Source: Colletotrichum lupini (taxonomy: Eukaryota > Ascomycota > Sordariomycetes > Glomerellales > Glomerellaceae). Taken from it: DNA of 64,000 bases. Below are positions 23,280-35,442 of the stretch, piece by piece (positions within the stretch are counted from its first letter, which is position 1; each line of letters opens with the position of its first letter). The stretch spans positions 5,146,001 to 5,210,000 of the forward strand of contig NC_064678.1 in the NCBI RefSeq assembly GCF_023278565.1. Direction: 5' to 3'. The position numbers and the translations under genes are program-made. Below the pieces are notes generated by a model. It was not told where the DNA came from. It saw only the letters and a program-made list of their open reading frames with translations, and did no database searches.

Positions 23280-25665
23280 ATGTGTGGCATTTTCGCTTGT
23301 CACCGGTAAGCCCAACTGCGAGATCGTCCCTACTTCGGCGCGGATGGAGGGGCAGCGCGAGCTCCCCTCCCAAAAAAAATTAACCCCGCCATGATGCCTC
23401 TGGAGAATGCGACTGACCGTGTGCGCGCGCAGTCACCCCGACGTCCAAAAGTTCAAGCCTACGGCTTTGAAGCTGGCAAAGGCGTAAGTTTTCCATCGTC
23501 CATCTGCAAGGCGCATCAATTGACCCCCAGTTCGCAGCATCCGTCACCGTGGCCCCGATTGGAGTGAGTTCTGAGTCACCGCGATGCGCTACTTCGGCAC
23601 CAACCAAGCAGACAACTGACAAAACTTCCTCGCTTAGGCGGAAGCGTTATTTCCAACAAGACGAGTACGTTGAACTTGATCTCGACGATTGGTATTCCAT
23701 CAATTGACCATCAATCGCAGTTCTGTGCCATGAGCGTCTTAGCATCGTCGGCGTCGGTATGTCCACCCTCAATACCTGGCCACGATTTCCACGGCTAACC
23801 ACCCTCACAGAATCCGGCGCCCAGCCCCTTACCAACGATGATGAGAGCATCGTCCTTGCCGTCAACGGTGAAATCTACAACCACCGTCTGATCCGCAAGT
23901 CCCTCAAGCACAAATACCACTTCAAGACCGGTTCCGATTGCGAGGTCGTCATCCCTCTGGTGAGTCAAGATCACCCCGCGACCTGATACCCACAACAGTA
24001 GACATGGATATCTAACGTATCACAGTATATGGAGTATGGCCTCGATGCCCCGAAGCACCTCGACGGCATGTTCTCCTTTGTCTTGTACGATAAGAAGCAG
24101 GACCGCACAATCGCCGCCCGCGACCCCATCGGCATCACCACCCTCTACTACGGCTGGTCCTCAAAAGAGCCTGATGCGGTGTACTTTGCTTCCGAGCTGA
24201 AGTGCCTGCACAGCGTCTGCGACAAGGTTGAGGCCTTCCCGCCTGGTCACATCTACGACTCTGCCACCGGCAAGACCACAAGATACTTCGAGCCTACCTG
24301 GTGGGACGCCGCAAAGGTCCCCGAGACCCCGCTCGACCTCAAGTTGATCCGCGAGAAGCTCGAGAAGTCGGTCAGAAAGAGACTCATGGCTGAGGTGCCC
24401 TACGGTGTCCTGTTGTCCGGTGGTCTGGATTCCAGTTTGGTCGCGGCCATTGCCCAAAGAGAGACTCTGCGGTTGAAGCAGGCGGCCCTTGAGGCCAACG
24501 GTGGTGCGCTCCCCATGACGGAGAACCCCGACACTGGCGATGGCATGGTTGGTATCGACGACGACAACAAGCTGTCAACAGTCACATATCTTCCTCAGCT
24601 CAACTCCTTCTCCATCGGTCTCCCTGGATCGCCCGACAACAAGGCTGCCCTCGAGGTCGCCAAGTTCCTCGGCACCAAGCACCATGTCATGACCTTTACC
24701 ATCGAGGATGGTCTTAACGCTCTGTCCGACGTCATCTACCACCTCGAGACCTACGATGTCACCACTATCCGTGCCTCCACACCGATGTACCTCCTTTCCC
24801 GTAAGATCAAGGCCATGGGCATCAAGATGGTTCTCAGTGGTGAGGGAAGTGATGAGATCTTTGGTGGTTACCTTTACTTCCACGCCGCTCCCGACAAGAA
24901 GGCGTTCCACGAGGAAACTGTTCGCCGTGTCAAGAACCTGCACCTTGCCGATTGCCTGCGCGCTAACAAGTCCACATCCGCTTGGGGTCTTGAGGCGCGT
25001 GTGCCCTTCTTGGACAAGGAGGTGAGTAGAGTGCAAATCCCGATGAAATCTCGGCTTCGCTGACTTTTTATTTCCTGTAGTTCCTTGAGGCCTGCATGAA
25101 CATCGACCCCTCAGAGAAGATGATCACCAAGGAGAAGATGGAGAAGTACATCCTCCGTAAGGCGTTCGACACCTCTGACGAGCCCGGCGCCGAGCCGTAC
25201 CTCCCGGACAACATTCTGTGGAGACAAAAGGAGCAGTTCTCCGACGGTGTCGGATACGGATGGATCGACGGCCTCAAGGACACCGCCGAGCTCCACGTTA
25301 CCGATGAGATGATGAAGAACCCCAAGCCGGAGTGGGGCAGCGACATTCCGGACACCAAGGAAGCGTAAGCATCGTCCAATATTTATCCCTCTTCTGTTGT
25401 TGCGAAAGATCAGGCGCCGCTAACACACGATTTGACAGATACTGGTACCGCCTCATGTTCGACGAGCACTTCCCGCCGCATTGCGCCTCGACTGTCATGC
25501 GCTGGACCCCCACATGGTCCAAGCAGACGGACCCCAGTGGCAGGTGAGTCACAAGACGCCCCCCTCTCCCCAGTTCCCCAGTGAAAATGGCCAAGTCAGT
25601 TTGCTGACCCGTTGCATGACAGAGCTATTGCCGTCCACGAGCAGAAGTACGAGAACGCCGCATAA
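23280..25665 (+). CDS. ASN1: Asparagine synthetase, glutamine-hydrolysing
   Basis: Ten exons (23280-23305, 23433-23483, 23538-23563, 23638-23664, 23721-23756, 23811-23959, 24026-25021, 25081-25364, 25439-25543, 25623-25665) give 580 residues with every phase matching. The enzyme makes asparagine from aspartate, glutamine and ATP in the cytosol. C2 of MCGIFAC is the glutaminase nucleophile; RHRGPDWSG and NGEIYNH are further glutaminase-domain motifs. The synthetase domain has the ATP pyrophosphatase loop SGGLDSS at 236-242 and [12 protein letters not shown]. The first five exons are 26-51 bases each, so simple frame searches see only the large exon. Whether it equals yeast ASN1 or ASN2 cannot be told; the symbol is nominal. 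High confidence. Confidence 0.96.
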
Positions 25666-26875
25666 AGTGGTAATTTGGAGGAAAGACAACCTGTATCCTA
25701 GCACTTTACGTCAATGCGGGCGGGTAAAGGTAGAGGCGTCCTGGTTTGTTGGATTATGTAGACCCTCAACAAGTTTAGAGTCTCAAAAAATGGGAATTGA
25801 AGTTGTGATTACTATCTGCCATTGCGCCTTCATGAGTATTTGTGTAGATCGTTATTATGACGAAAAGTCTGATGAAGGTATGTCTGGCCATTTCCTTCTC
25901 TGTGTTCCTCTCCATAGGTAGTCAGGTCTTGGCCTGTTGTGTTGGTTCCCGGAGCTCACAAGAGAAAGCAACATCCCAGAGCCTTCCCCAGCTTCCGTTG
26001 ACTTCTTCCATCCAAGAGTCCACTTTGTGTGCAACAATAATTGAGTGTGATTGCCCGGGAATGTTAGTGTGGTGCCGGTAATTGGCCAAGTGAGCATCCA
26101 CAGTGACTCGGTTAGCCCCCAATATGAACAGTGAAGATGATGGACAACAGAGTCGGCAGTCAAAAGGTAAGGTGACACAATGGAGTAATTAGAGTTACAC
26201 CACAAAGACAAGCGTATGAAGATGAATGAGCGGTGGTGCGAACAGGGACGAAGCAGCGGACAGAGGCAGGAACTAAGGGAAATAATTCTGTGCCTGCCTC
26301 TTCTCTCAGGCTTACTGTAAGAATCTCACGCCTGCCGGTTCTCGCTAACTCTCTTATTTTCTGTCCCGAAGTCAACCTTCCACTTGCTCTCGATTTCACC
26401 CTCTACACATTCACTCAGACACACGCAAACGAGTACAACAATCAAAGAATAAAATTGAAAAATCGCATTGAGCACCTGAGCCTTAGGTAGCCCACACTGC
26501 TGGCACTCGACATCCACTCTCTCAGTGCTTTACTCTACCTTATTACGATCCCCTGTCCTCCAGAGTCCCATCTGAGCTGGCCAGCCGACAACAATCCCAA
26601 CAAACCAATAACAGATCCCCCACGTGCAGCCAAAAGCGTCCTAGTGCGACTCCGTCACAGCAAAGCTCCTCCGGACCGAATTGCGCCGGGAATCCCCGTC
26701 AACCAATTGATGCAACCAAAACATTTTCTCGAACAGCTTCCGCCCCAGCAGACCATCTCCTGAAAGGACACCTGCAACCCGCCTGTTTTTGCCCGTCGCA
26801 TCTCGTCAACCGCTTTCCCATTGTCTACTCAATTTTTCTCCCCAAAATCCTCTTCCCTGTCAAAAATCAGCAATC
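25666..26875. other. ASN to porin intergenic region
   Basis: About 1.2 kb. The last 350 bases are C/T-rich and form the probable porin promoter and leader. No gene is recognised. Confidence 0.45.
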
Positions 26876-28187
26876 ATGTCTGTTCCTAACTTCGGAGACA
26901 TCGCCAAGTCGGCCAACGACGTATGCGCTTTCCCTTTCTCCCTCTCTACCTTTCTCGGGTAATCGCGGACGTGGAAAATCGAGCTCTAGGCTCCTTCCCC
27001 AGCCGAGGTCATCTACGATAAAAGAAACCACTCAGCTGACATTGGCCTTCAATAGCTCCTCAACAAGGACTTCTACCACCTTTCTGCCACCACCTTCGAG
27101 CTCAAGAGCAACACCCCCAACAACGTTGCTTTCAAGGTCACCGGCAAGACCTCCCACGAGAAGAGCACCGCTGGTGCTGTAAGTCCCGCCCTAACATTCA
27201 CCGCTTGACGATGCATCAAGGGTGGCATAAACGAACAAAGATGAACCTTAGCTAACCTTATCTTTTTTACCATCCAGATCGAGGGCAAATACTCCGACAA
27301 GGCTACCGGTACAGCAACCACCACCCATCGTTTAAAGCGCTTGAATCTTAGCTTGGGTCGAATATATGGACGGCCTTACGGCAGTCCAGTCTCATTCGCA
27401 GCCAACGTATCGCCAGGATTTGCACATTTGCTAATGTTCTACCATCGCACAGGCCTGACCCTCACCCAGACATGGAACACCGCTGCTGCCCTTGACACCA
27501 AGGTCGAGCTCGCCGACAGCCTCGCCAAGGGCCTGAAGGCTGAGGGTGTCTTCTCCTTCCTGCCCTCCGCCGGTGAGAAGGCCGCCGCCAAGAAGGGCGC
27601 CAAGTTCAACCTCACCTTCAAGCAGAGCAACTTCCACAGCCGCGCTTTCTTCGACCTCCTCAAGGGTCCCACCGCCAACATCGACGCCGTCGTCGGTCAC
27701 GAGGGCTTCCTCGCTGGTGCCTCTGCCGGCTACGATGTGAACAAGGCCTCCGTCACCGGCTACGCCGCCGCTGTCGGCTTCCAGGCCCCCACCTACTCTG
27801 CTGCTATCACTGCCAGCGACAACCTCAGCGTCTTCGCTGCCTCATACTACCACAAGGTCAACTCCCAGGTTGAGGCCGGTGCCAAGGCTACCTGGAACTC
27901 CAAGGCCGGCAACAACGTCGGTCTTGAGGTCGCCAGCAAGTACCGCATCGACCCCGTCTCCTTCGCCAAGGTGCGTGATATTGTCCCGTTTGCAACCTTT
28001 TTGTATAATATCCTTACTGACCAATTTCCGCGTACAGTTCAAGGTCAACAACAACGGTGTCGCCGCTCTCGGCTACAACGTCCTCCTCCGCGAGGGTGTT
28101 ACCCTTGGCCTCGGTGCCTCCTTTGATACCCAGAAGCTTGACCAGGCTACCCACAAGCTTGGTGCCAGCTTCACCTTCGAGGGCTAA
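26876..28187 (+). CDS. POR1: Mitochondrial outer-membrane porin (VDAC)
   Basis: Five exons (26876-26920, 27056-27178, 27278-27308, 27453-27970, 28038-28187) encode 288 residues, close to the 283 of yeast Por1. The protein forms the 19-strand beta-barrel channel for metabolites in the outer mitochondrial membrane. The N-terminal helix is MSVPNFGDIAKSANDLLNKDFYH; alternating polar and apolar strands follow. The C-terminal block holds the eukaryotic porin signature region (YNVLLREGVTLGLGASFDT) and ends KLGASFTFEG. Strong codon bias (mostly C-ending codons) suggests high expression. It is convergent with the J-protein gene, 275 bases away. High confidence. Confidence 0.96.
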
Positions 28188-28462
28188 GCCTTTGTTCACC
28201 ACATGTATTCTTGACGAGGAAAATTCTTTCAGCTCCTTTCTCCGGCCGGGTAGCGGACCCAATGCTCTTCTGGTTTCATTTGGAGGCTCCTGTCTAGTGT
28301 AGATTAGTTCGGGGAGTAATTGAGTTTGGTCGACCGGGAAATCATGGTGTCTTTGCATGCGAGCGCTTCGTGCTGATCCGAACGCTTGGCTTTCGGTCGT
28401 GTGATTTATATCTATCATGATAGATGTCTACAGGTTTATGCGCAAGCTCTATTGCTTGGTCT

Positions 28463-29560
28463 CTATGATTTGGCATCTTTCTTCTTTCGGCTCAGTCCGC
28501 CGGTAGCAACAAAGGGTATGAAAAAGGAAAAGAACAAGATCCCGCTGACTACCAAAAACGCTCCCACAGAAGTCTCCTGCGGTCCAACCGGGACCTGCGT
28601 GCCCATGATCCTATGCGACCGCCGCGAATCCTGCTTTTGCTGTGTCTTTGTATGCGTATGCGAATCAAAGTGCCGCGGCGCGGCCGACCTCGTGTGCCCG
28701 TACGGATCAGACCCGGGGCCCATCCCGGGCTGTTCCTTCTCCGCGCCGGTGCCGGTGGTATCCTCGTGGGCTTCCCGCCTCTTCGCCGAATGTTCGCCCC
28801 AGCCGCCGGACCTGTAGAAGCTCGGGGGCGGGCCGCGAAAGGTTGTGCGCCGCCGGGAGAGGCCCGATGCGGGGCGGCCTCCCGCGGGACCCGAGCTGCT
28901 GTGGTAGGAGCCGCATCTGTGGGCGCCGTGGTGGCTGTTGTGGGAGGAGGAGGGGAGGGAGCGGTCGTAGGCTGCGCGTTTGGCGGGCGTGCCGAGGACG
29001 GAGTAGGCTTCTGCTATTGCGTGGAATTTGCGGGATGCGTTTGGGTCGTCGCGATTGTGGTCTGGGTGGTGGGTTTTGGAGAGGGCGTAGAAGGATCTGG
29101 GAAGGACGACGAAGGGTTAGTTTTAAGAGCCCTTGAAGACATGGCAATGATTGGGTGTGGGCAAGCAGGCCCATGGAGCGAGTATTGGATAGACGTTGCG
29201 GGCGGGGAATAGGACATGTTGCTATAGATCTGTGCCGCCTGAATGCGACCAGAATTATACATAATACACAGCCAATTGGGCTTGGGTATGTAGGTAGGAA
29301 CATGGCACTCACTTCTTAATATCAGACGGCGAGGCATCGTGGGCGACCTTCAAGGTCTCGTAGTGGTTCGTGGAAGCGACGTCATTTCGAAGCGCACGCG
29401 ACGTCGTAAACGTACGACACGGAAACCGAACTCGGAGGCAAATCTGTCCTGGTTCGACAGCAGGAGTAGCTCTCGTCTTCGTTGTCGTCCTCGTCGAAAA
29501 TGCGCCGGCGCGGTAGAGGGAACGGGCCGCTGCGGGTTGAAGGAGCCGGGGGAGGAGCAT
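28463..29560 (-). CDS. Mitochondrial DnaJ-domain (J-)protein with C-terminal membrane anchor
   Basis: Two exons (29313-29560, 28463-29096) encode 293 residues; the 216-base intron is long for this window. The N-terminus is Arg/Ser-rich without acids, a likely mitochondrial presequence. The J-domain starts at NHYETLKVAHDASPSDIKKSFY and has the invariant HPD in THHPDHN, then FHAIAEAYSVLGTPAKRAAYD. The intron splits the domain just before SFYALSK. A Gly/Ser/His-rich linker follows and, near the C-terminus, one hydrophobic segment (VGAFLVVSGILFFSFFIPFVA) with a basic tail. J-proteins stimulate the ATPase of Hsp70 partners. The layout suggests a membrane-anchored mitochondrial J-protein, but a one-to-one match to a yeast protein is not certain. 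Confidence 0.85.
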
Positions 29561-31541
29561 GCCGGGCTCGAGCCCGGGCGTTTTCGAGGGGCTTGGTTCT
29601 CCGTGACGATTCGACTACGAGATTCAATTGAAGGAGACAATAGAGAGTAGTGGTGGGGGAGGAGCTGGGCGAGCTTTAGGTTGTTTGGGAGAAGCTCGGG
29701 ATATGATGTCGGAGAAGGAGTGGAGGAAAGTGAGTGTGATTTCGGGATCTGGGTCTCTCTCGCTTCGTTTCTTACGTTCGTTGCGCCCGGGACGGAAGTA
29801 GTGACGAAATCGATGGTCGCTTTTGCTCTCGTCGGTCGGTAGATCGGAGCTTGGTGGTACCTTACCCCTGCGCCTCTGGGGTTGTGGCGCTGATTACATA
29901 AGGTAATGAAGGATCCAATCGCCTGCAGTGAGAAAAGTTGCAGAATTACGGAACAACAACAATACTCATGCTTCTAACGTGATTGATGTGAAGCAATTCT
30001 CAGAGCAACACACGTCATTCATGACGGTTTTGAAATTTTCAGGGATCATCTGGTATGGCCACTGCGCTATTGACTCTTACTGAGTCCTCGGGTTGGGAAC
30101 GCAAATGACTCCTCTCAGCCTACATTTGTCCCGACGGTTTGAACAGCTTGGAGCGCATGAGAGTATATCTGAGGATGGAAGTTTGCTGACTTGTGCCTTT
30201 TGAAGTGAGCTCCCGCACTATGGATGGTGGTCAAGATGAGAGTTATTCTTCAGGGCGACTCCTGACCGTCGCGATCACGTATTGCTTTCTCTCCTGCAGT
30301 CTGGTCCAGTCACTCAGGCCGAGTACCCAGGATACACGATTCCTGCCCGCGTGGTGATGTTGATCTATTCTACGTCGCGATCTGGCATATCGTGTTCATT
30401 CTCGTAATGAGAGTCGAGCTCTGGTTAGCGTGGATACGGCCACAGTGGCCTCGTTGTACCTTAAGCCCCTCGTCTAGTCTCCTCTGGGCTTGTCATTGCC
30501 ATGCCACTCTGCCTCATCCCTAATCACTGCCTCCTGTTCCTCGTGAAGCTAATTCGGCGTCTAGACTTATGATTAGCACTTCTTGTACAGAAGGTGGCCT
30601 GTATAGGAGGGTGTAGAATTTATGTAATCTCGGGGGGTATCAAGCAGGTTCCTCATACACTGTGTTTCCTTGGGGATTCTGTCTTCGAAGGAGCAGCGAT
30701 GCTGCTGCTATCTTCTCCCATTACAGTGAACCCGTACCACCTTGTCATATGTCAGCTGTATCTCCATGGCGGTACCATATGTCGGTCTTGCCTTTGCCTC
30801 GTCTCAATCATGGAATGGTTGTACTACATCGTGTCGTCTGGACCGCTGTTCGATGTCTAGCCCGGATAGGGTATATGTGCCCTCCACCTCCATCCCTTCC
30901 CGGCTTCCTTCAGGGCTTGGGATTGATCGTTCTCTCATATGTATTTTTAACTTCCATCTGCCCGGGAAACGGGGGGGGGGGGGGGCAGCCGTGTGTTGCA
31001 TGCTGGGAAGTGAAGCGTTGGCATCACGGACCTGGAGGCCCCTAGCCAATTGCTTACCTTACCAGGACCCGAAGGTGACAGTAAAGCAAAGGGTTTATGT
31101 TAAGAGATGAAAAGCTCTTGTAAAACCCGAGTACCTCTGGTGGAGTAGTGACTCACTTGTCCGTGGCGCGCTGTTAAGGCTTTCAACCACCAACAAATCC
31201 GGATATTATGGCGCGTCGCCCGATGCGATGTGTTGTCGTGAGAACTCGGAAAAGCGAGGTCTTGTATCCCTTATCCCTCACAGCCTTTGCGGTCATCTTT
31301 CTCGAAATACACATCCTCCGACAAAACTTGGAAGTTGACTTTGAGCAAAAGACGAGTTACCTAGCGGAGCTGATCTTCACGACAAATCTCCCAGATTCGT
31401 AAATGCAGAGGCTTCGCGACGCATTCAAACGCTCAGGGGCTCGAATAGACTTATATAATCTTTCTCTTTATGCTTAAAATTACAGTTGATGAACCTTACT
31501 CGCAGATGTCGATATCTGGGAGTGGTTGACGCTTCATTACG
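29561..31541. other. 2 kb intergenic region, no gene recognised
   Basis: Several frames of 60-130 codons overlap on both strands at 30.6-31.1 kb, but none has recognisable domains or splice signals. A 15-base G run sits at 30,971-30,985. Confidence 0.45.
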
Positions 31542-33011
31542 CTATACATGGAATGTTGATGTGCTGACATGGATATCGGTCTTTCGTATGATCCCTTTCC
31601 GACTTGAAGAGTCATCGTCGTCGGTCTCATGCTCTCTGGCACCCGCACGCGAGGTGCCCCGTTTGGCTGATGCATGATACGTTCTGTCGTTGCCACTGAG
31701 CGAGCCAAGCTTGATGCCTGGGCCAGCACTTCCAAGGGCGTCTCCGCTCTACAAGAGAGATTGGGTTAGACACCGTCTACAGCATGACGCGGAGTAGGGG
31801 CATAGCTTACCTCGCCTGTGATTTTGTAATTCCCGTCGTGAGAGGAGCCATAGTAAAATTTGAATAGTTTTCGCAGGGGAGGAAGCGACGATCCAATTAT
31901 TCCCAAACTGCACTCGAGGTTGGAAGTAATGCTGATGACTCCTAGGTGATCTATAGGATAGGCATGCCGCGTAAGTTTATGTTTGAAGAAGAGAAAGTGT
32001 AGTTGTAGAATATGACTTACAGGCGATCTCCGTGGGATATTTCGCAGTGTCGTAATACTTGAGGTAGGGCATGCGGATGCAGGTAGCAATACTGGCGAAA
32101 ATTCCGAGGCCGAGAATAGCTATGACTGAAACTTTCTTACGGCGAGACATTTGCAGGCCGGCCACAATAAAGAAGGGAACAATGGCGCATGTCCAATCCG
32201 TCAACATCTGAATCGCAGAGACGATGTAGCTGACAGTCTGCAAGCTGATCTTCTTTTGGCATGATCCCCTGTTAAACGAAGTCAGTGGACGGACGAAAAG
32301 GGGCAATCTGATTTCCAATAAAAAAGCTGATGTCCAATCGCAACATCCACTATAGCTCAAAGAAAGACTTACAATGCCGGGTTCCATGTTGCTGCAAGCG
32401 GGGTGCAGTTTGCAAAGACAAAGATCAAAGCCGGATGGCCACAACCACCATTACAGACATGTTGAGGATCATACAGATGACCACTCGCTTCCGTCGATCC
32501 AGACGTATACAAGTGAACCCAATGGCGCACTTAATAATAGTTGACGAGATGAAGTATAGTACTTCCCAGTAGGTCTGATACTCGGAGGCGCGAATCAAGT
32601 AAAGTTGTGATGGGAGGTCGGCATCGTGGAATCCTACGCCAAAGCGTGATGCAAGAACTGCGAAAACGACTGCTGGTATAAATGGAAGCTGTTGCGCTGT
32701 TAGTTAGCGAGTTTTCGAGAGTGATCTGGTATAGTAAAATGATACGAATGGTTGAGGAGCGCAAGGCTAGTGTCTAAGCCGAGGAGACCTACAGTTCCTA
32801 TTACTGCCAAATAATCTTCAACGCCCCAGAGTCGTGATGAAGCACCTGATAAACCGGCACGAACGTAGATTCGGAGTGACACGACGATGACGCTGATAAT
32901 GCCCAAGATGATGGCGACAAACTCGACGGCAGGCGCCAGGCCCTTGGGGGCAAGGGGCTCAAGTTGGTAGGCAAAGGCTTGTATCTGCTCCCCCGTCATA
33001 GAAGCCGCCAT
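31542..33011 (-). pseudogene. Rhodopsin-domain (PTH11-like) membrane protein with one frameshift
   Basis: Five exons can be assigned on the minus strand: 32793-33011, 32373-32688, 32021-32268, 31811-31950 and 31542-31748. All junctions have good splice sites and match in phase, except that exon 2 is one base short. Its frame runs from LPFIPAVVFAVLASRFGVGF to MVVVAIRL and a stop, while the family continuation ALIFVFANCTPLAATWNPAL sits in the next frame from about 32,430. A single lost base near CCGG (32,431-32,434) explains this. The protein belongs to the fungal rhodopsin-domain group (seven helices, EDYLAVIGT, then a Cys-containing loop), which includes Pth11-like receptors. The tail is Ser/Asp-rich. 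Everything outside the one base is intact, so recent loss or an assembly error are equally open. Confidence 0.72.
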
Positions 33012-34103
33012 CTTGGGCGTAGTTCGGTCAACCCTATGGCCTCCGCTTCACAAAGGAGGTCGTTCTATGCCTTTTCTTCGTCGCGGACCCGAGATGCCAA
33101 AGAGGGGAAGAAAGCGAATCTCGAGACGAACTTTGATCTAGACTCTAGGCTGGAGACATCGGAGGAATTCAAAAGCGAAGTGGGATGCCGGGAACATGCT
33201 GCCCACCACATGGGAAGGGAGGCATTTTACTACAGACCGCGGTTCCTGGATTTGACTGACAGCTGGATGCTGTGGGGGAGCTCCGACGTAACGTGCATCC
33301 CTGGTCAACGTCTGGTCTCATTCCCATGTCTTCTTCCCATGGTTAGGTGGAGGATTTGGCTCCTTGGACGTCCCAGAAGAGGCAGATTTTCGTAGCCAAC
33401 CCCACAAACGGAACGGCAATAAGAGCTCGTTGAGACTTTAATATGTAAATACCAAGGCAAGATATTCATTTTCAACATGTCGACCTGGGCCTTGGGTTTC
33501 GACGAGTCAGCGGAAGCCACATTTTGGTCGAGATGAGCCCTGCCTCGTGGGGCGAACTGTCAGTTTTCGTCCGAGGCCCTCGCGACACCCATGGCGACGA
33601 AACCCCTTTCTGCCATCAGTGCCATGGCTTCTTCATGGCAACTTTGCAAGGCAGCACATAAGCGAGACCATCGGCTCATCGATGCCTCCTCTTCGGTCAA
33701 GGTATGTAGGTTTCGCTAACAGCTCTAGCTGCAGTAGCTGAGTTCAGTCGTTAAGAGGATTGATGCAACCCAACCAGTTTTCGTGGTGCAGTACGAGATC
33801 GCCCCTGCCCGCGATCAACCGTCTCGTTACCATCTTTGACGTGGTGGCCGCTGCGGACGCTTGTGCCGCGGGTTGGTGCAATCTCTTTTCGTCCCTGGCC
33901 TAGAACTGGGGGTTCGTTGGCGTTTTGATAGGACCCGGGGGAGGGGATCCGGAGGCAGGGGAGTAGTAGCGAACTCCACCGCCCGACGCTATCCAGCCAG
34001 TCAAATAACGATGATCACCAGGACGGCACGTTGCAATAAATGAATCTAGCTGTGCCATAGGCTGCAGTTTTCGTAAAACGTCCAGGACCCTGTCTAAGAA
34101 ATA
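33012..34103. other. Intergenic DNA up to the transposon insertion point
   Basis: Normal-GC DNA, with no gene recognised. It ends in AAATA, the target-site duplication of the large insertion, and was originally continuous with base 55,263. Confidence 0.5.
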
Positions 34104-34164
34104 TGTCACAAAAAGCGGGCCCACTCAATGTGGGCAGCATTAACCACATCCATATCTCGTGACA
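34104..34164 (-). repeat. 61-bp LTR, left copy (3' LTR)
   Basis: It begins TGTCAC and ends GTGACA, so it is bounded by TG...CA with a 6-bp inverted repeat. It contains a perfect 6-bp hairpin, GCCCAC at 34119-34124 and GTGGGC at 34130-34135. It is not RIP-mutated. Confidence 0.85.
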
Positions 34165-34199
34165 TACCCCCTAGACGCCTAGAGCTATCATCCGTATAA

Positions 34200-34299
34200 T
34201 AGGCGTCTACACTGCGCCTTAGCCCTAAAGGTAGTAGACTAGTTAGAAATGGGCGTTTATACTATACCTTAGCCCCGAAGGTAGTAAACTAGTTAAAAA
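34200..34299. repeat. Two 50-bp tandem units near the 3' end of the outer element
   Basis: Units 34200-34249 and 34250-34299 align throughout, sharing CTTAGCCC and AAGGTAGTA. They differ mostly by C/T and G/A changes, as RIP would make. Confidence 0.8.
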
Positions 34300-35240
34300 A
34301 ACCCTGCTTATATAAAGACTCGAACGATCGCCTCTCGCTTTTTAAATATACGACTTATAAATAATATAGTACTTAACTATTATAGTAATAGTAGATAGGA
34401 GCTAAGCTTATAATTATTACGAGTTATAATATATAGTAATAGGTATACGGAGTATAATAAAAGTAACTTAATTATTAAAATAAAAATAGATAAAAAGAAA
34501 AGGTCTATATATATAATATTTAAAATAAATACGTAATTTAGTACGTAACAAGTACTTTATAAAGTACGATTATTATCCTTATTATATAATATACCCCCTA
34601 ATTACTACCGCTAAGGAGCTATTATATTTAAAATAAAATCTTTAAATACTTTTATAAAGGCCTAATTTAGTTAAAAAAAAAAAAAATTTAAGTATAAGGG
34701 ATATCTATTTTTTAAACTATATTTATTATAAATATATCTTTTTATTTAAAATAAATAGAATCCTAACTCGGAATAGTACGTATTTTATTATTTTTAATAT
34801 ATAAATTACTAAGGGCGAGGCTACTTAGCCGCTTTGCATATATTTAAATTCTTATAGCGTTACTTAGTTATTATTAAATTTTTTTTTTAACTTCTCGTAA
34901 TTATTATAAGTACTTGTATTTATTATGCGCGCGTACTTATATTATTAAATTATTTACTAATTTTATTTTAAATATAAATATTTAATATATTTAGAAATAA
35001 TAATAAGTTTTATATAATTTTTATAATACTTCTTATATATATATTATATAGTTTATTAAGAACTTAAATAAGTAATAATACTAACGAGCCTTTTTAAGTT
35101 ATTACTCCCCCTATAACCTCTTATTTACTTATTAAAGCTTAGTTATTAAGCTTTTTTTCTTTAGTTAAGAAGATATTAAGGTTATTAATTAAAATATTAA
35201 GGATTTTATTAAGTTTAAAGCTCTTTTTAATAATTATTAT

Positions 35241-35442
35241 TGGATTAAAAGTCTAATTCGACCGTAGTATATAGCCGACTGCGCAGGGGCTAATTAAGGG
35301 CCCTATTTATAATTATTATAGCTAGCCTAACCTATAGTTAGAACCTCCTTTTTATACTTACTATGCAAATCTTTATATAATTTAATTAATCTTTTTATTA
35401 ACTACGGTTCGAACTAACTACTTTATAATAGGGATACTAATA
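35241..35442 (+). repeat. LTR of the RIP-degraded element (left)
   Basis: 202 bp, homologous to 48387-48588 and, inverted, to 56424-56622. It includes the block GGTTCGAACTAACTAC near its right end. Confidence 0.8.

Noticed and set aside
30594..31110. Overlapping frames of 80-130 codons
   Set aside because: They overlap in different frames on both strands with no family resemblance or splice signals.
1..34103. Search for ordinary tRNA or rRNA genes
   Set aside because: No A/B box pair with a plausible cloverleaf and no rRNA-like sequence was seen by eye; a covariance search was not possible.
34110..34164. 55-bp direct repeat as a long target-site duplication
   Set aside because: The repeat extends to 61 bp if RIP changes are allowed, has TG...CA ends and is itself flanked by AAATA duplications and a primer site, so it is an LTR.
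34200..34299. CRISPR-like direct repeats
   Set aside because: Only two adjacent units without spacers, in a eukaryotic transposon.
35404..35425. GGTTCGAAC-type block as a tRNA B box
   Set aside because: It lies inside the LTR of the RIP-degraded element and has no A box or cloverleaf around it.
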